Part shown: one piece after another, positions 1-10,061 of the stretch | How positions within the stretch are numbered: position 1 is the first letter of the stretch | Layout of the letters: each line of letters begins with the position of its first letter | NCBI GenBank assembly: GCA_954871525.1 | Contig: OX940864.1 | Coordinates: forward strand, 6,814,001 to 6,878,000 | Length of the DNA stretch: 64,000 bases | Source of the DNA: Parietaria judaica | Lineage: Eukaryota; Streptophyta; Magnoliopsida; Rosales; Urticaceae | Direction: 5' to 3' | Program-made: the position numbers and the translations under genes | The notes under the pieces: model-generated | Seen by the model: the letters and a program-made list of their open reading frames with translations, nothing else | Databases searched by the model: none | Told to the model about the DNA's origin: nothing

Positions 1-20
1 ATATTTTATCTTTCTAACGG

Positions 21-151
21 GTATTTATTTATAAGTTTTAGACAAAAAATGAGTGAGTTATGCCAAAAATATGAAAGATGTGATGCAAAATAATCTTTCA
101 TATTTTTGGCATAACTCACTCATTTTTTGTCTAAAATTTATAAATAAACAC
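21..151. repeat. Long near-perfect hairpin
   Basis: Left arm 21-79 is the reverse complement of right arm 93-151 with 2 mismatches in 59 positions, around a 13-nt loop. A diverged single copy of the same core lies at about 385-425 (ACAAAAAATGAGTGAGTTAT followed by a variant tail). This looks like a terminal or foldback remnant of a DNA transposon, but no coding capacity or target duplication is visible. Confidence 0.8.
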
Positions 152-1009
152 TCTTTGGAAATATAAAAAGTTTATCTACAACTTTTTAGTTTTACATTTC
201 ATCATAAAAAGTCATTAAGTATATTAAAATTTGCTCGAAACAAATATTTTGCATTAAACTAATGTCCAGTTTTACGTTGTATTTGAAATTTCGTATTTTT
301 CTAAAACTGATTTTACAAAACTTAAAACACCAAAGTTGTAGATCTATCTCTTATCTTTCCAACCATAGGTCATGCATAAAATTTGGACAAAAAATGAGTG
401 AGTTATGTCAAAAATACGAAAAGTGTGCATATAGAGGAGGATAACTCTCTAACGGTCAAGTGACGGAAAACACGAAAATATCTAACGGATCAAACATTGG
501 GTACATTAGCCGCCGAAAATAAACATTGGGTACATAATCCGCAAAAGATCAAACATTTGGTACATTAGCCGCAGTTGGTCCTATTTTGAGAACGGGACTG
601 GACATGTTTGACCGAATCGCAAACGGAGAGAAATTCCCGGTCCCGGTCTGATGTATTATTTTTTTGGGTTGTCAATGACTGATAGAGAGAGGTCCACTTT
701 ATTTATTAATAGAATTGTTATAAATAAAAATAAAAAATCTAAAAAATGTGCGTGTGAAAGGTGAACATAATAAAGAGTTGGACACTTTTTTGGACACTTT
801 GCCCGCTAAAATAAAGAGTTGGAACGCGTTATTACATCTGGTATAAGAATTGGTATTTTTGCCGTATATATTTCTAAAAGAAATAACTACGGAATGATAC
901 AAGAAGACTGTTTCTCTTGAGCATCGCTGGTGGATAGAAATAATAACATACTTGGTTCACACAAAATCTTCATAATTAACTAACATTTGTTAGCCAACTA
1001 TGTAGAAGT
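152..1009. other. Non-genic flank with short motif repeat
   Basis: AT-rich DNA with no supportable gene. The motif AAACATTGGGTACATTAGCC followed by GC occurs three times at 492-513, 521-542 and 551-572 with small changes. Such spaced motifs are common in subterminal regions of DNA transposons, so this may be a transposon edge. Confidence 0.5.
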
Positions 1010-3815
1010 AGAACTGATTTTATCACCGGGCCCCGACGGCTTCCACGCCATCTTCTTCCAAAAACTTTGGGGGACTGTGGGGCCGGCGATTCGTGAAGAG
1101 TGTTTGGATATTCTTAACGGGAGGAGGAGTGTGAGAGCATGGAACGCCACCAACATCGTGCTCTTGCCAAAGGTGAAGAACCCAAGGAGAGTACAAGACT
1201 TCCGACCGATCAGTTTGTGCAACGTGCTCCTCAAGCTCGTTTCCAAAGTGGTCGCTAACCGGATAAAAGGCGCCCTCGCCTCCGTCATCTCGGACGCTCA
1301 AAGCGCCTTCGTTCCCGGACGCTTGATTACGGACAACGCCGCCATCGCCTACGAGCTTCTTCATTCTATCCGGCAAATCCGTTATCAAAAGAAGGGGGCG
1401 ATGGCCATAAAGCTCGATATGAGCAAAGCTTATGACCGGGTCGAATGGGGGTTCGTGGAAGCAATGTTGCATCGGATGGGGTTCGGGCCGCGAATCCTAG
1501 CCGTTGTACGGGATTGTATTTCGACACCGGTCTTCTCCGTCGTCCTCAACGGAAGAGCCGGAAACTTCTTCTCGCCGACCCGCGGACTCCGGCAAGGCTG
1601 CCCTTTGTCGCCGTACCTCTTCCTAGTTTGCGCGGAGGGCCTTTCCGCGCTCATCCGGGGGCAAGAGAGGCTTGGACTCCTACGCGGTTTCGCGTGCCAT
1701 CGGGAAGCCCCGCCGGTGACACATCTTCTCTTCGCGGACGATTGTATCATCTTCGGGGAGGCGAGTGTCGGGTGCGGCCAAGCTATTAGCGGGGTCCTCA
1801 AAGTCTACGAGAAGGGGACGGGACAAACCGTTAACGCGGAGAAGTCCATGGTGAGCTTTTCACGGAACGTGGCTGTGGCACAGGGTGGATCCATCTCTCG
1901 GGTGCTTGGTATGCGGGCCGTTCCGGATCTCGAGTCTTATCTCGGGCTTCCGATACACGTTGGCCAAAACAAGTGCGCTGTCTTTAGCAAGATCACGAGC
2001 CGGGTCAAGAAGCATCTCGGGACGTGGAAAACAAAGTTCTTCTCGGCCGGGGGACGGGAAGTCTTGATCAAATCAGTGGTGCAAGCCATCCCCACCTATC
2101 TCATGAGTCTTTTCCGGCTCCCTGTCCGCACCATCAAAGATCTTCACGCTGTTACCGCTCGGTTTTGGTGGGGCGGGTCGGAGGAGTCGAGAAAGATTCA
2201 TTGGCGAAGATGGGACGTTCTCGCAAAGCCGAAAGGGGAGGGTGGTCTGGGCTTCAAAGACATGGGTGATTTCAACCGGGCCCTCGTAGCACGGCTTTCA
2301 TGGCGGATCATCCAAAACCCCGGTTGTCTCTTAGCGCGGATTCTAAAAGCCAAGTACTACCCCGATACCTCGATCCTCGACTTCAATTGCAAGGGACGTT
2401 CCTCGTTCCTTTGCAAGAGTCTGTGTTGGGGACGAGACTTGCTTAGACGCGGCACGAGATGGCAAATCGGGGACGGCAACGTACGGGTCCATGGCCAACC
2501 TTGGATCCCTCGGCCCGGGGCTTTCTTCGCCACCTCGGAGGCTCCGGACGACGGGTATCCATGGCGGGTAGCCGATCTAGTCTCCCACGGCCATTGGGAC
2601 CTTTCTCGGGTCGAGGCCCTCTTAACCCCTTACGATGCGGAGGCCGTCCTGAGGATCCCGGTGGGGAAGGGTCCAGATCGGCTTGTTTGGCACCACGAAG
2701 ACAATGGGATCTACTCGGTGCGGTCCGGTTACCGACTAGCTAGGTCGGAAGCACGGAGCGGACCCTCGGGCTCGGGAAGGGGGGAGCCAAATTGGTGGAA
2801 AGCTTTGTGGGGTACGGTGATCCCCGCGAAGGTGAAGCACATGGTGTGGCGCGCGTGGTCGGAAGCTCTTCCGACCAACGGGGCACTTCGAATCCGAGGG
2901 GTAGACGTTCTACCCTTTTGCAATTTTTGCGGGGCACTCCCGGAGGACGCCTCACATGCCGTCTGGGGGTGTGAGAGGGCCAAGGCCATTTGGGCATCAT
3001 CGACGATCCACCGGTGGGTGGAAAAGACGAGGGAGATTCCATTTCAGGAGTTGTGCTACCGGGCGCTCGAGAGTCTTTCCAAACTGCACTTCGAGCTCTT
3101 TTGCGGGCTAATTTGGGCGACGTGGTCCGATCGCAACCTTCGCCTATTCGAGCACCGCATACGGGCCCCAGAGGCTTGGGTGGAAAAAGTCGACGGATGG
3201 TTCACAAGTTTCAAGCGGTGTGCGCACACGACGGAGAATCACCGCTCGCCGAGGGAGGAGGTACCAAGGACTTGGTCCAGGCCGGTTGCAGGGAGCCTCA
3301 AGCTCAACGTAGATGTGGCTTGGGACAGGGAGACAGGACAGGCAGCGGTGGGAGCGGTTGTTCGAGACCACCTCGGTCGGGTCATGGGAGTCCTGGCTTC
3401 CTTGGTCGACCATGTCGATTCGGCCCTCACCGGAGAGTGCATTGCGATGCGACGGGGGCTTCTCTTTGCTCGCGAACAGGGGTGGAGGATCGAGCATGTT
3501 GAGACGGATTGCTTGCGGGCCTCCCACCTCACCAAGGCACGAGACTCGTTGGGCTTGCAAGGCCCGATTATTGCGGAGGTGCGGGAGCTCAGCCGAGAGT
3601 TAGGCGGGACCGGAGAGTGGATATGGGTTCCACGGGAATGTAACGAGGTGGCCAATGCTTTGGCCAAGAGACGTCTCTTTTCTCTTGATTCGGACCTTAT
3701 GTGTCCTTTTTGCCCGGAGTGGCTTGTAGCAACGGTGTTGAGGGATTTTTCTCCCCAACGTTCTTGATTGAATGAAATCAATTTGCTTTAAAAAAAAAAG
3801 AACTGATTTTATCAC
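1010..3815 (+). mobile_element. 5'-truncated LINE with 17-bp target site duplication
   Basis: The element body runs from 1027 to a short A-tail at about 3789-3799. It is flanked by identical 17-bp copies of AGAACTGATTTTATCAC at 1010-1026 and 3799-3815. An A-tail plus a long variable target duplication is the signature of target-primed reverse transcription. The 5' part (ORF1 and the endonuclease) is missing: the copy begins just before the reverse transcriptase GPDGF motif. The coding part has no stop codon, so the insertion should be recent. Confidence 0.93.
1027..3767 (+). CDS. LINE reverse transcriptase / RNase H (5'-truncated ORF2)
   Basis: Partial ORF2 of a plant non-LTR retrotransposon. 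In order it holds: GPDGF near the start; reverse transcriptase with LPKV, FRPISL, DAQSAFVPGR, the first catalytic region KLDMSKAYDRVEW, RGLRQGCPLSP and the active site FADD (about 1734-1745); a zinc-binding module with a CNFC pair and a later H/C pair (about 2790-3000); and a C-terminal RNase H domain with NVDVAWD, ECIAM and ETDC acidic residues (about 3300-3690). The frame is open from upstream of the junction to TGA at 3765-3767. No in-frame ATG precedes the truncation; the open frame merely continues back into flanking DNA through a TTG at 987. The product should reverse-transcribe element RNA at a nicked target, but without the endonuclease and a normal 5' end this copy is probably dead on arrival. 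Confidence 0.9.
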
Positions 3816-3952
3816 ACCAACTTACCAACTACTTATAAAAAATAAAAACCAAATTTTATGATTTTAGCCTTTTTAATAATAATAATATGCCAAAACTTTG
3901 TATTAGCATGTGAGCAAACATTATAGACACAAGAAATAGCAAGTAAGTTTGC

Positions 3953-4419
3953 TCAAAAGTTGAATTCTTCGCCATCGCCGAAATCTGGGAACGTGACGCA
4001 TTTGAAAACCTTGCAGCTCGAACACACCACGTATCCAATCTGCCACAAACCCAGTCACCTCTGATCTTTTATGAAATAAATATAAAAAAGAAAAACTCAC
4101 TGCTCGGCAAGAAGGACAGCGGCGATAGATCCGGTTGGTGTCGGACTTGACGTTCGTCTTCTGCCCTTCGCAGAACCCGCACAGCAGCCACCCCCTCCCA
4201 CCGCAAGGCTCGCACGAGATCGCCTAATTCAGATCAACGCCAAACTAAGGGAAGAATCGAAAACTTGGATCATTAATGGAGATTGACTAGCTAGCTAGCT
4301 AGCTATACCTGTTGTTGTTGTTCTTGTTTGATGGGCAAGCAGAGCGCCGGTCGCGGCTTCGGGGGAGATGCCGGCTTGAAGATCGGCGAGGCAGCAGCAA
4401 TGTGCCTGAGGGTCGCCAT
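3953..4419 (-). CDS. DnaJ-type cysteine-rich zinc-finger protein (3 exons)
   Basis: Assembled from three exons on the minus strand: 4419-4309, 4223-4101 and 4039-3953, all with GT-AG borders and exact codon phase, giving 106 residues. The start sits in the strong context CCCATGGC. Residues 1-37 are rich in Ala, Pro, Ser and basic residues and could be a plastid transit peptide. Exons 2 and 3 carry four CxxC pairs: CEPCGGRGW, CGFC, CPSC and CSSC, with KTNV and RIYRRCPSCR between and KVFKCVTFPD after the last pair. This spacing is that of the DnaJ central zinc-binding domain found without a J domain in small plant proteins (BSD2- and LQY1-like families). Such proteins act as thiol or assembly chaperones, often in chloroplasts; the exact role here is inference. 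It is divergent to the GT64 gene at 4682. Confidence 0.88.
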
Positions 4420-4681
4420 GGGAGAGGAGAGATCGGAAGCTTTCTTCTTCGCGGGAACTCAAGGCCAGGCCACATCCACATGTTACGTTATCTGTTGAGT
4501 TGAGAGATTTTAAAGGCTTTTTACTAAATTGACCCTCGCTTTTCCCTTGAAGTGGATGGGCATGGTTGTCATTTCCACCACTCGATTAAACTAGCTTCAA
4601 TTTCCTCGTACGTAATACAAATAGTTTAATTTAATTGACCGCCGTTTTGTCCACACTCGACACTTGAAACGCCGTCGTTCG
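4420..4681. promoter_or_regulatory. Shared divergent promoter region
   Basis: Only 262 bp separate the two start codons of oppositely oriented genes, so both promoters and 5' leaders must lie here unless transcription begins inside the neighbour. No clear TATA box was assigned to either side. Co-regulation is inferred from position alone. Confidence 0.6.
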
Positions 4682-5626
4682 ATGACTCTCCTCCCACTCC
4701 TCCTCGTCCTCTCCACCTTCCTCTCACTCGCTCTCTCCACGCCCTGCGACGAGTGGGATCCACGCGCCCTCCGCGCCGACCAGCTCACCGTCCTGATCAA
4801 CGGCTACGCCGAGGCGCGCATCCCGCTCCTCCGCTCGATCGCCGCCGCGTACTCCGCCGCGCCCACCGTCGCCGCCGTCCTCGTCCTCTGGGGCAACCCC
4901 TCGACTCCTCCCCAAACCCTCGCCGCTCTCTCCCGCAACCTCTCTCTCTCCTCCCTCTCCGCGCCCATCTCTCTCCTCCGACAGCCCTCGCGCAGCCTCA
5001 ACCGCCGGTTCCTCCCCCGCCACGAGATCCGAACCGTCGCCGTCCTGATCGCCGACGACGACGTCGAGGCCGACGCCGAGTCCATCGCCTTCGCGTTCCG
5101 AATCTGGGGGAGCGATCCCGACCGTCTGATCGGATTCTTCGCGAGATCGCACGATCTGGATCTGACGAGGAAGGAGTGGATCTACACCGTCCATTCCGAC
5201 AGGTTCTCGATCGTCCTGACCAAGCTGATGATCCTGAAGAGCGCGTACCTGTTCGAGTACAGCTGCTCGGGCGGGGAGGGGATGGCGCGTGCGAGGCGCG
5301 TGGTGGAGGAGGCGAGTAACTGCGAGGACGTGCTGATGAACTTCGTGGTGGCGGAGAGGGCGCGCGTGGGGCCGGTTCTGGTGGGGGCGAGGTGGGCCCG
5401 GGACTGGGGAGATGCGAGGAACGAGGAGGGGGACAGGGTGGCAACGGTGGGGCTGAGCAGCAGGAGAGCGGAGCACCGGAAGAGGAGGGGGCTGTGCATA
5501 CGCGAGTTTCACAAGGCGTTGGGGAGGATGCCACTGCGGTACACCTATGGCAAGCTCGTAAATAAGGTTGGGGACCAGGGGCTTTGTCGGAAAGGAGGGA
5601 AACTCGTTTACTGCGACAACAATTGA
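4682..5626 (+). CDS. Glycosyltransferase family 64 protein (EXT-like)
   Basis: Intronless gene for 314 residues. The first ATG of the frame at 4682 begins a hydrophobic signal or anchor segment (MTLLPLLLVLSTFLSLALS), fitting entry into the Golgi secretory route. The body matches the plant GT64 family, related to the C-terminal domain of animal exostosins: TVLINGY near residue 36, LVLWGNPS near 68, a DDD metal and nucleotide-sugar motif at 125-127 inside ADDDVEAD, the segment RKEWIYTVHSD, and CEDVLMNFV near 230. Two characterised plant members transfer sugars to the sphingolipid GIPC; this copy reads closest to the less studied short, intronless class. Substrate unknown. The ORF is far richer in G+C than its surroundings. 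It ends KLVYCDNN at TGA 5624-5626. Confidence 0.9.
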   Translation: MTLLPLLLVLSTFLSLALSTPCDEWDPRALRADQLTVLINGYAEARIPLLRSIAAAYSAAPTVAAVLVLWGNPSTPPQTLAALSRNLSLSSLSAPISLLRQPSRSLNRRFLPRHEIRTVAVLIADDDVEADAESIAFAFRIWGSDPDRLIGFFARSHDLDLTRKEWIYTVHSDRFSIVLTKLMILKSAYLFEYSCSGGEGMARARRVVEEASNCEDVLMNFVVAERARVGPVLVGARWARDWGDARNEEGDRVATVGLSSRRAEHRKRRGLCIREFHKALGRMPLRYTYGKLVNKVGDQGLCRKGGKLVYCDNN

Positions 5627-6157
5627 CTCGCTCTCGTTTCATCGTATTTTGTTGTCGTGTCGTTTAGAAGAAACACTATGGAGAAATATGGACATGAATA
5701 TATAGAAAAGCTTTTGTATTTTATTCAATAGGCGTAAAAAAATCCGCGATCGAAATTTATAATTTTTTTTAGAAATAAATGTTTTATATCTAATTTTGGA
5801 ATTGAGGAGTTGTTTTTCAGTTAGATTTCTCTAATTTCTTGTAATTAAGTAGTCATAAATAATAGTAAAATTAGAGTTATTTTGTCAATTTTTAAACTAT
5901 CAAGTTGACTATTTAGCTTAAACTCCCTAATATTATACTTGACGTTAGAGAGAACGTAACGTTGAGCGTTTGTACTAGAAAACTCCGGATTACCGATCAC
6001 TACAAGAACGAATCCATTATAATTCGCTACTGAGATTTTTCATTTTCTTTGATTCAGGGATAAGGAATTAATAAACAATAAATACCTTGAAATAGCAATA
6101 AGAGAGCATGGGAAGGTAATATTGTCTTCAGTTCTCAACGGTGTGTGTCCTTGTCCC

Positions 6158-6215
<58 letters not shown>
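5627..6215. other. AT-rich intergenic spacer
   Basis: No gene seen. Begins with the 3' flank of the GT64 gene and ends in a TA microsatellite at about 6160-6215. Confidence 0.6.
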
Positions 6216-6217
<2 letters not shown>

Positions 6218-6522
6218 AGGTTTAAAATACCGCTTGCCGTTTTCGTTTCGCATTTTCCGTTTTACGGATATATCGCTTGCCGATGGGTATGTCGATGGGC
6301 AAAAGGGAAAAAAAGGGCATGCCGCATACCGCATTTACCGCACTTTTCGCATGGACATACCGCATTTACCGCACTTTTCGCATGGATATTTTGTAAAAAA
6401 TATTTGAGTATTTAAGCACGATATTTATATAGGTTCAAAACTACATATTTAATAAATACAAGACATAATTGTATACAACAAAACACATTTGTAACTTAAA
6501 TATGTAGGTGAAATGTATAATA

Positions 6523-6882
6523 GGCCCGTTTGGCATAGCTTAATTTTTACAAAAATTGTTTTCAGTTTTAGTTTAAAAAACAAACTGTTTTTGAAAAAAA
6601 CCGGTAGGTGTTTGGTAAATTGTGTATAAAACAGTTGTTGCTGGTAACAAAAACCGATTTAGCGTTTGGTAAAAAAAATTATTTAGGCTAAAAAGACTAA
6701 AACCGTATTTTTGTTTTTAGAAAAAACCAAAAGCTACGAATCCTAGCTTTTACAATTCATGTACAAAAAATCAAAATCGATTTTGTGTTTTTTGGAAAAA
6801 CAATTTTGCCAAACACCTGAAAAGCGGTTAAGTTTATTTTATAAACAAAAATAGGGCTAAATAAGCTCTGCCAAACGTACCC
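6523..6882. mobile_element. hAT-like MITE, GGCCCGTTTGGC ends
   Basis: The left end GGCCCGTTTGGCATAGCTTA and the reverse complement of the right end (GGGTACGTTTGGCAGAGCTT) form imperfect terminal inverted repeats around 360 bp of non-coding DNA. The GCCCGTTTGG type of end is typical of abundant plant MITEs. No clean 8-bp target duplication is visible. Confidence 0.65.
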
Positions 6883-7179
6883 AATATTAAGTCACTTTAT
6901 TAGTTTAAGTGTATAATATTAAGTCAAATTATTATGTGAAGTGAATATGTATGTTAATTAAGTGTGTAATATTAAGTGAATATGCATGTTAATTGTATAG
7001 GTATGTTAACAAATTTAATATTAGTTGAAGTGTATATTATTAAATGAATATGTATATTAAGTGTATATGTATGTTAGGTGAAGTTAATATGTATGTTAAG
7101 TGTATAATATTATTTGAAGTGTGTAATATTAAGTTAAATTATTAGGTGAAGTGTATGTGTATGTATGTTAAGTGTGAAT

Positions 7180-7400
7180 GTGTGATATTAGTTGAAAACA
7201 AAAAGTCCCACATTGATAGATGACAAGAGTTTGGTGATGTTTATATACCAAATATTAGGGACAAGGGCTTGGGCCCTTAGGGTCATAGGATTTTGTGGAT
7301 GGGGGAGGACTCACACAAATGTTACACCACCACACGCGCGCGCCGCCGCCGCCGTCCGACCGGCCGGGCGAGGTGGGGTGGGGTGCTCTTGTGTGAGTAT
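7180..7400 (+). mobile_element. LTR-like fragment with AAAGTCCCACATTG motif
   Basis: Contains AAAAAGTCCCACATTGATAG, a motif usual near the start of many plant Copia LTRs, then a TATATACC box and a GC-rich CGCGCGCCGCCGCC stretch. The reverse complement of the repeat at 16020-16320 shows the same order of motifs. No partner LTR, primer-binding site or coding sequence is present, so it is a remnant. Confidence 0.4.
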
Positions 7401-7826
7401 AATTATTTTTGCCGAAAGTTTAATTGGTATTTTTGCCGAAATCTACCAAAAATGCGAAATTCGAGCACCATTTCGTCGTTTTGAAGGCAAAAAACGACAA
7501 GAGATTTTCTTTCCGAATGTCGTTTGGAATTTCGCGGCATTTGGTAAAACGACAGCGAAACGGAAAGAATGTCGTGCCGATGTTCCACTGAAAACGAAAA
7601 TCGACGCGAATTTCGTTCGATTTTCGCGACATTTCGCACCTTGATATATATATATATATAGATGCTTTCGCCATTGTATAAGAGACAAAGCATCGAAAAA
7701 ACGACAATCTTTTCATCGCTGGCATGGCTTTACAGTGTAAATATGTCACGACATGCGTGATATTATTACACCATTGACGAATCCTAGCCACGATTACCTC
7801 ATCTTCTTTTGTGAACTCCATACAAA

Positions 7827-7856
7827 ACCCTATATATATATATATATATATATACA
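7827..7856 (+). promoter_or_regulatory. TATA-rich core promoter of the 8-cysteine gene
   Basis: A CCCTATATATATA run lies about 40-65 bp upstream of the ATG at 7895, at a distance suited to a plant TATA box with a short leader. The AT repeat may vary in length between individuals. Confidence 0.5.
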
Positions 7857-7894
7857 CTGCAAATAGCTTCCATATCAAAGTCGTAGCTACAACA

Positions 7895-8287
7895 ATGGCA
7901 TCCACTTCCAAGATTATCCTGGCTCTTCTCCTAGGGTTGTGTATCAACCTCATTTTCTTCACGGCTTGTGTCTCCTCGACGAAGGTCACGTGCCCTCCGA
8001 AAGGGAACGCCGTGCCTTCACCGGCCAAGTGCACGAAAGACACGCTCAAGTTCGGGGTGTGCGGAAGCTGGCTCGGCTTGGTCACCGAGGTCGTCGGGAC
8101 TAAGCCGAGCCCGGAATGTTGTACGTTGATAAAGGGCTTAGCCGATCTGGAAGCCGCTTTGTGCTTGTGTACCGCCATTAGGGCAAACGTTCTCGGGGTT
8201 GTGAAAGTCAACGTGCCCGTCGCTCTGACTCTGCTGGTCAACGCGTGCGGGAAGAAGGTGCCTGAAGGGTTTGTTTGCGCTCATTAA
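7895..8287 (+). CDS. Hybrid proline-rich / 8-cysteine-motif protein (LTP-like)
   Basis: Encodes 130 residues from the ATG at 7895; the upstream in-frame ATG at 7811 would translate the TATA run and was rejected. Residues 1-26 are a signal peptide (MASTSKIILALLLGLCINLI). The C-terminal domain has the eight-cysteine pattern C-x9-C...CC...CxC...C...C within [43 protein letters not shown] and GFVCAH, typical of DC2.15/HyPRP and lipid-transfer-like extracellular proteins. The usual proline-rich linker is reduced to a few residues (TCPPKGNAVPSPAK). Such proteins are secreted to the cell wall, where roles in wall properties, lipid binding and stress responses are proposed. A paralogue lies at 27205-27636 on the other strand. 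Confidence 0.92.
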   Translation: MASTSKIILALLLGLCINLIFFTACVSSTKVTCPPKGNAVPSPAKCTKDTLKFGVCGSWLGLVTEVVGTKPSPECCTLIKGLADLEAALCLCTAIRANVLGVVKVNVPVALTLLVNACGKKVPEGFVCAH

Positions 8288-9480
8288 GAATTATGTATTT
8301 GAATTCTCATATTAATTATATTTACTCATTGTGTTACACAGTTTTTCCATGGATTGATTGTACTATATATCATGAGATCATGCTTACATGTATGTAGACC
8401 AAATTCAATAAGCTATGTTAGCTTTGAAATGTGTTATTTTCTCAACCATTATTTGCGTAATGAGAATTTTTCCAATTAAAATACGGGTTAGAGCCCGCAA
8501 AATACCAAAAAGCAAAAAAAAAAAAAAAAACTGCATCCAGTTATCGACCAATTATTCCGATTTTTTTTTTTATAGGTTTTTCTTTGTTTCTACATCAGTT
8601 TCAATTATTATAACTAGCAGAAAGGCACCGCGCTTCGTGCGGTGGATAGATAATGTCGAACAAAATGATTAATTTGATATATGTCATTTTAATAGAAAAA
8701 TATACATGAAAATATTTGTTTGACTTCCTTGTCAATGTGAACTTTTTAATGAAAAAATATCATATTTTTAAAAATATTAGCTAATATAATTATACTAACC
8801 AACTAATTTTTCATGTATTGAAGAAAGAAAAAAAAAACAGTCCAAAACTCAAAATTCCATTAGAAAAATTGTTAAGTAGGGTAAATAAGACCACTACGTT
8901 GGTAATACCAGTGCTTAAATAAATGAAGCTTAAACTCTAAAGATAATAAATCGTCATTTATAATTTACATAGTAATTAATTATATTTTATTAACGCAAAA
9001 TAATTTGTGATAATTATATTAGAATAATATAATATTAACGTAATATGTATATATGCTAAAAAGAGTATTTAAAAGAATAATTGTTTGTCTTTTAAATATT
9101 ATTATTAGAAAATGCACCATAGAAACGTGGCAATCTTTCTATGGTGCATTTTTTTGCAAGCTCTTATTTTTTCTGTCATGGTGTGCAACATTTTTGAAAC
9201 AACAACAACAAAAAATGATTTGTGATATTCTATAAAGAAAAAGAAAAGGAAAACTTGGTCTATATCCGATTGTATGTATAAAAGTAAACACATACAATAT
9301 TAAAAAGTTTACAGAGAATTATTTATTGCAAAAAATTATCATTTAAATGACAATGAAGAGTTTTGAAATGTTTTGAGCATACAAAGAAATTCAATGATGT
9401 TTCATTAGCCTGTTAATGTTTATTTATTTGATGGCCGCTTGAATTTCTGCTTTTATTGTATGATAGATGAATGTTATAAT
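8288..9480. other. AT-rich intergenic region with hairpin and Helitron-like motif
   Basis: No gene seen. At 8612-8648 an ACTAGC followed by the small hairpin ACCGCGCTTCGTGCGGT resembles ends of plant Helitrons. At 9109-9152 there is a perfect 17-bp-arm hairpin. Confidence 0.5.
9109..9152. repeat. Perfect 17-bp hairpin
   Basis: AAAATGCACCATAGAAA at 9109-9125 is mirrored exactly at 9136-9152 with a 10-nt loop, followed by a T run. Probably a small foldback element; no function can be assigned. Confidence 0.8.
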
Positions 9481-10033
9481 TGTGAGCGTAAGCTTGACTT
9501 AGTCCGGATGACGACCAGAACCCAGGACGGGCAGAAACACTTGCGAGGAGTCAGCCCGGGTACCGACCAGAACAGAAGACGGACAGCTGTTCAGCCCAGC
9601 TCGGGTGAACACGAGCAAAACGTCCGGATAGAAGGCAAGCCCGGCCAGAGGCAGACGAGCAGGCCAGCTCGGGGACAGAGAAGCTGTCCGGGCAGGAAAG
9701 GGAAAGTCAGCAACTACCCAGCAAGGAAAGCGCGTAGCTTGAGGAACAAGCAAAGATCAAGTCAAAGATTTGATAGGATTATTTAGGGTAGTTTCCTGAT
9801 TTTGTGCGATTTGGTTAGCTAGGGTTTCGCCTTTGTGAGGCTATAAATATACCTAGCATGTACACTTTGTAAAGTGTAGAGTCCATTAGAATTTCGAGTT
9901 TATCTCCTTGTATTTAGCCTTCGATTATTAATCAGAGAATTTCTTCTCCCAAAAGCTTGTGTCCTTTATTTTTGGTTCGATTTCTTTTGGTGTTATTCGT
10001 GTTCTTTGCAGATCCGTGAATTGGGATCCAACA
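9481..10033 (+). repeat. 5' LTR of the first Copia element
   Basis: Begins TGTGAGC and ends CCAACA. It carries a TATA box (CTATAAATATACC at about 9841) that should define the start of the R region. It differs from the 3' LTR by G versus T at 9488 and at 10011. Confidence 0.95.
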
Positions 10034-10035
10034 AG

Positions 10036-10047
10036 TGGTATCAGAGC
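10036..10047 (+). other. Primer-binding site (tRNA-iMet)
   Basis: TGGTATCAGAGC lies two bases after the 5' LTR and is complementary to the 3' end of plant initiator tRNA-Met, the usual minus-strand primer of Copia elements. Confidence 0.95.
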
Positions 10048-10061
10048 TTCAATCGAAGAAC

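Larger units (their letters stand above)
6216..7643. mobile_element. MITE-like composite with CAAGGT ends inserted in TA repeats
   Basis: Left end CAAGGTTTAAAATACCG and right end GCGACATTTCGCACCTTG are inverted over the first six bases, and both continue into similar TTTCG-rich sequence. Both ends abut TA microsatellite. A 30-31-bp tandem repeat (ccgcatttaccgcactttt and following) sits at 6329-6389. The interior holds a nested MITE (6523-6882) and an LTR-like stretch (about 7180-7400). There is no transposase. Borders are tentative because the terminal repeat is short and the flank is simple sequence. Confidence 0.45.

Noticed and set aside
998..3815. Many overlapping frames on both strands across the LINE
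   Set aside because: They are shadow frames of the GC-rich reverse transcriptase ORF; only the plus frame shows conserved motifs in order.
4724..5642. Long minus-strand frames opposite the GT64 gene
   Set aside because: High G+C keeps antisense frames open; composition is Arg/Gly/Ser-rich without domains.
7811..7894. Upstream in-frame ATG of the 8-cysteine gene
   Set aside because: It would translate the TATA run as Ile-Tyr repeats; the signal peptide begins at 7895.
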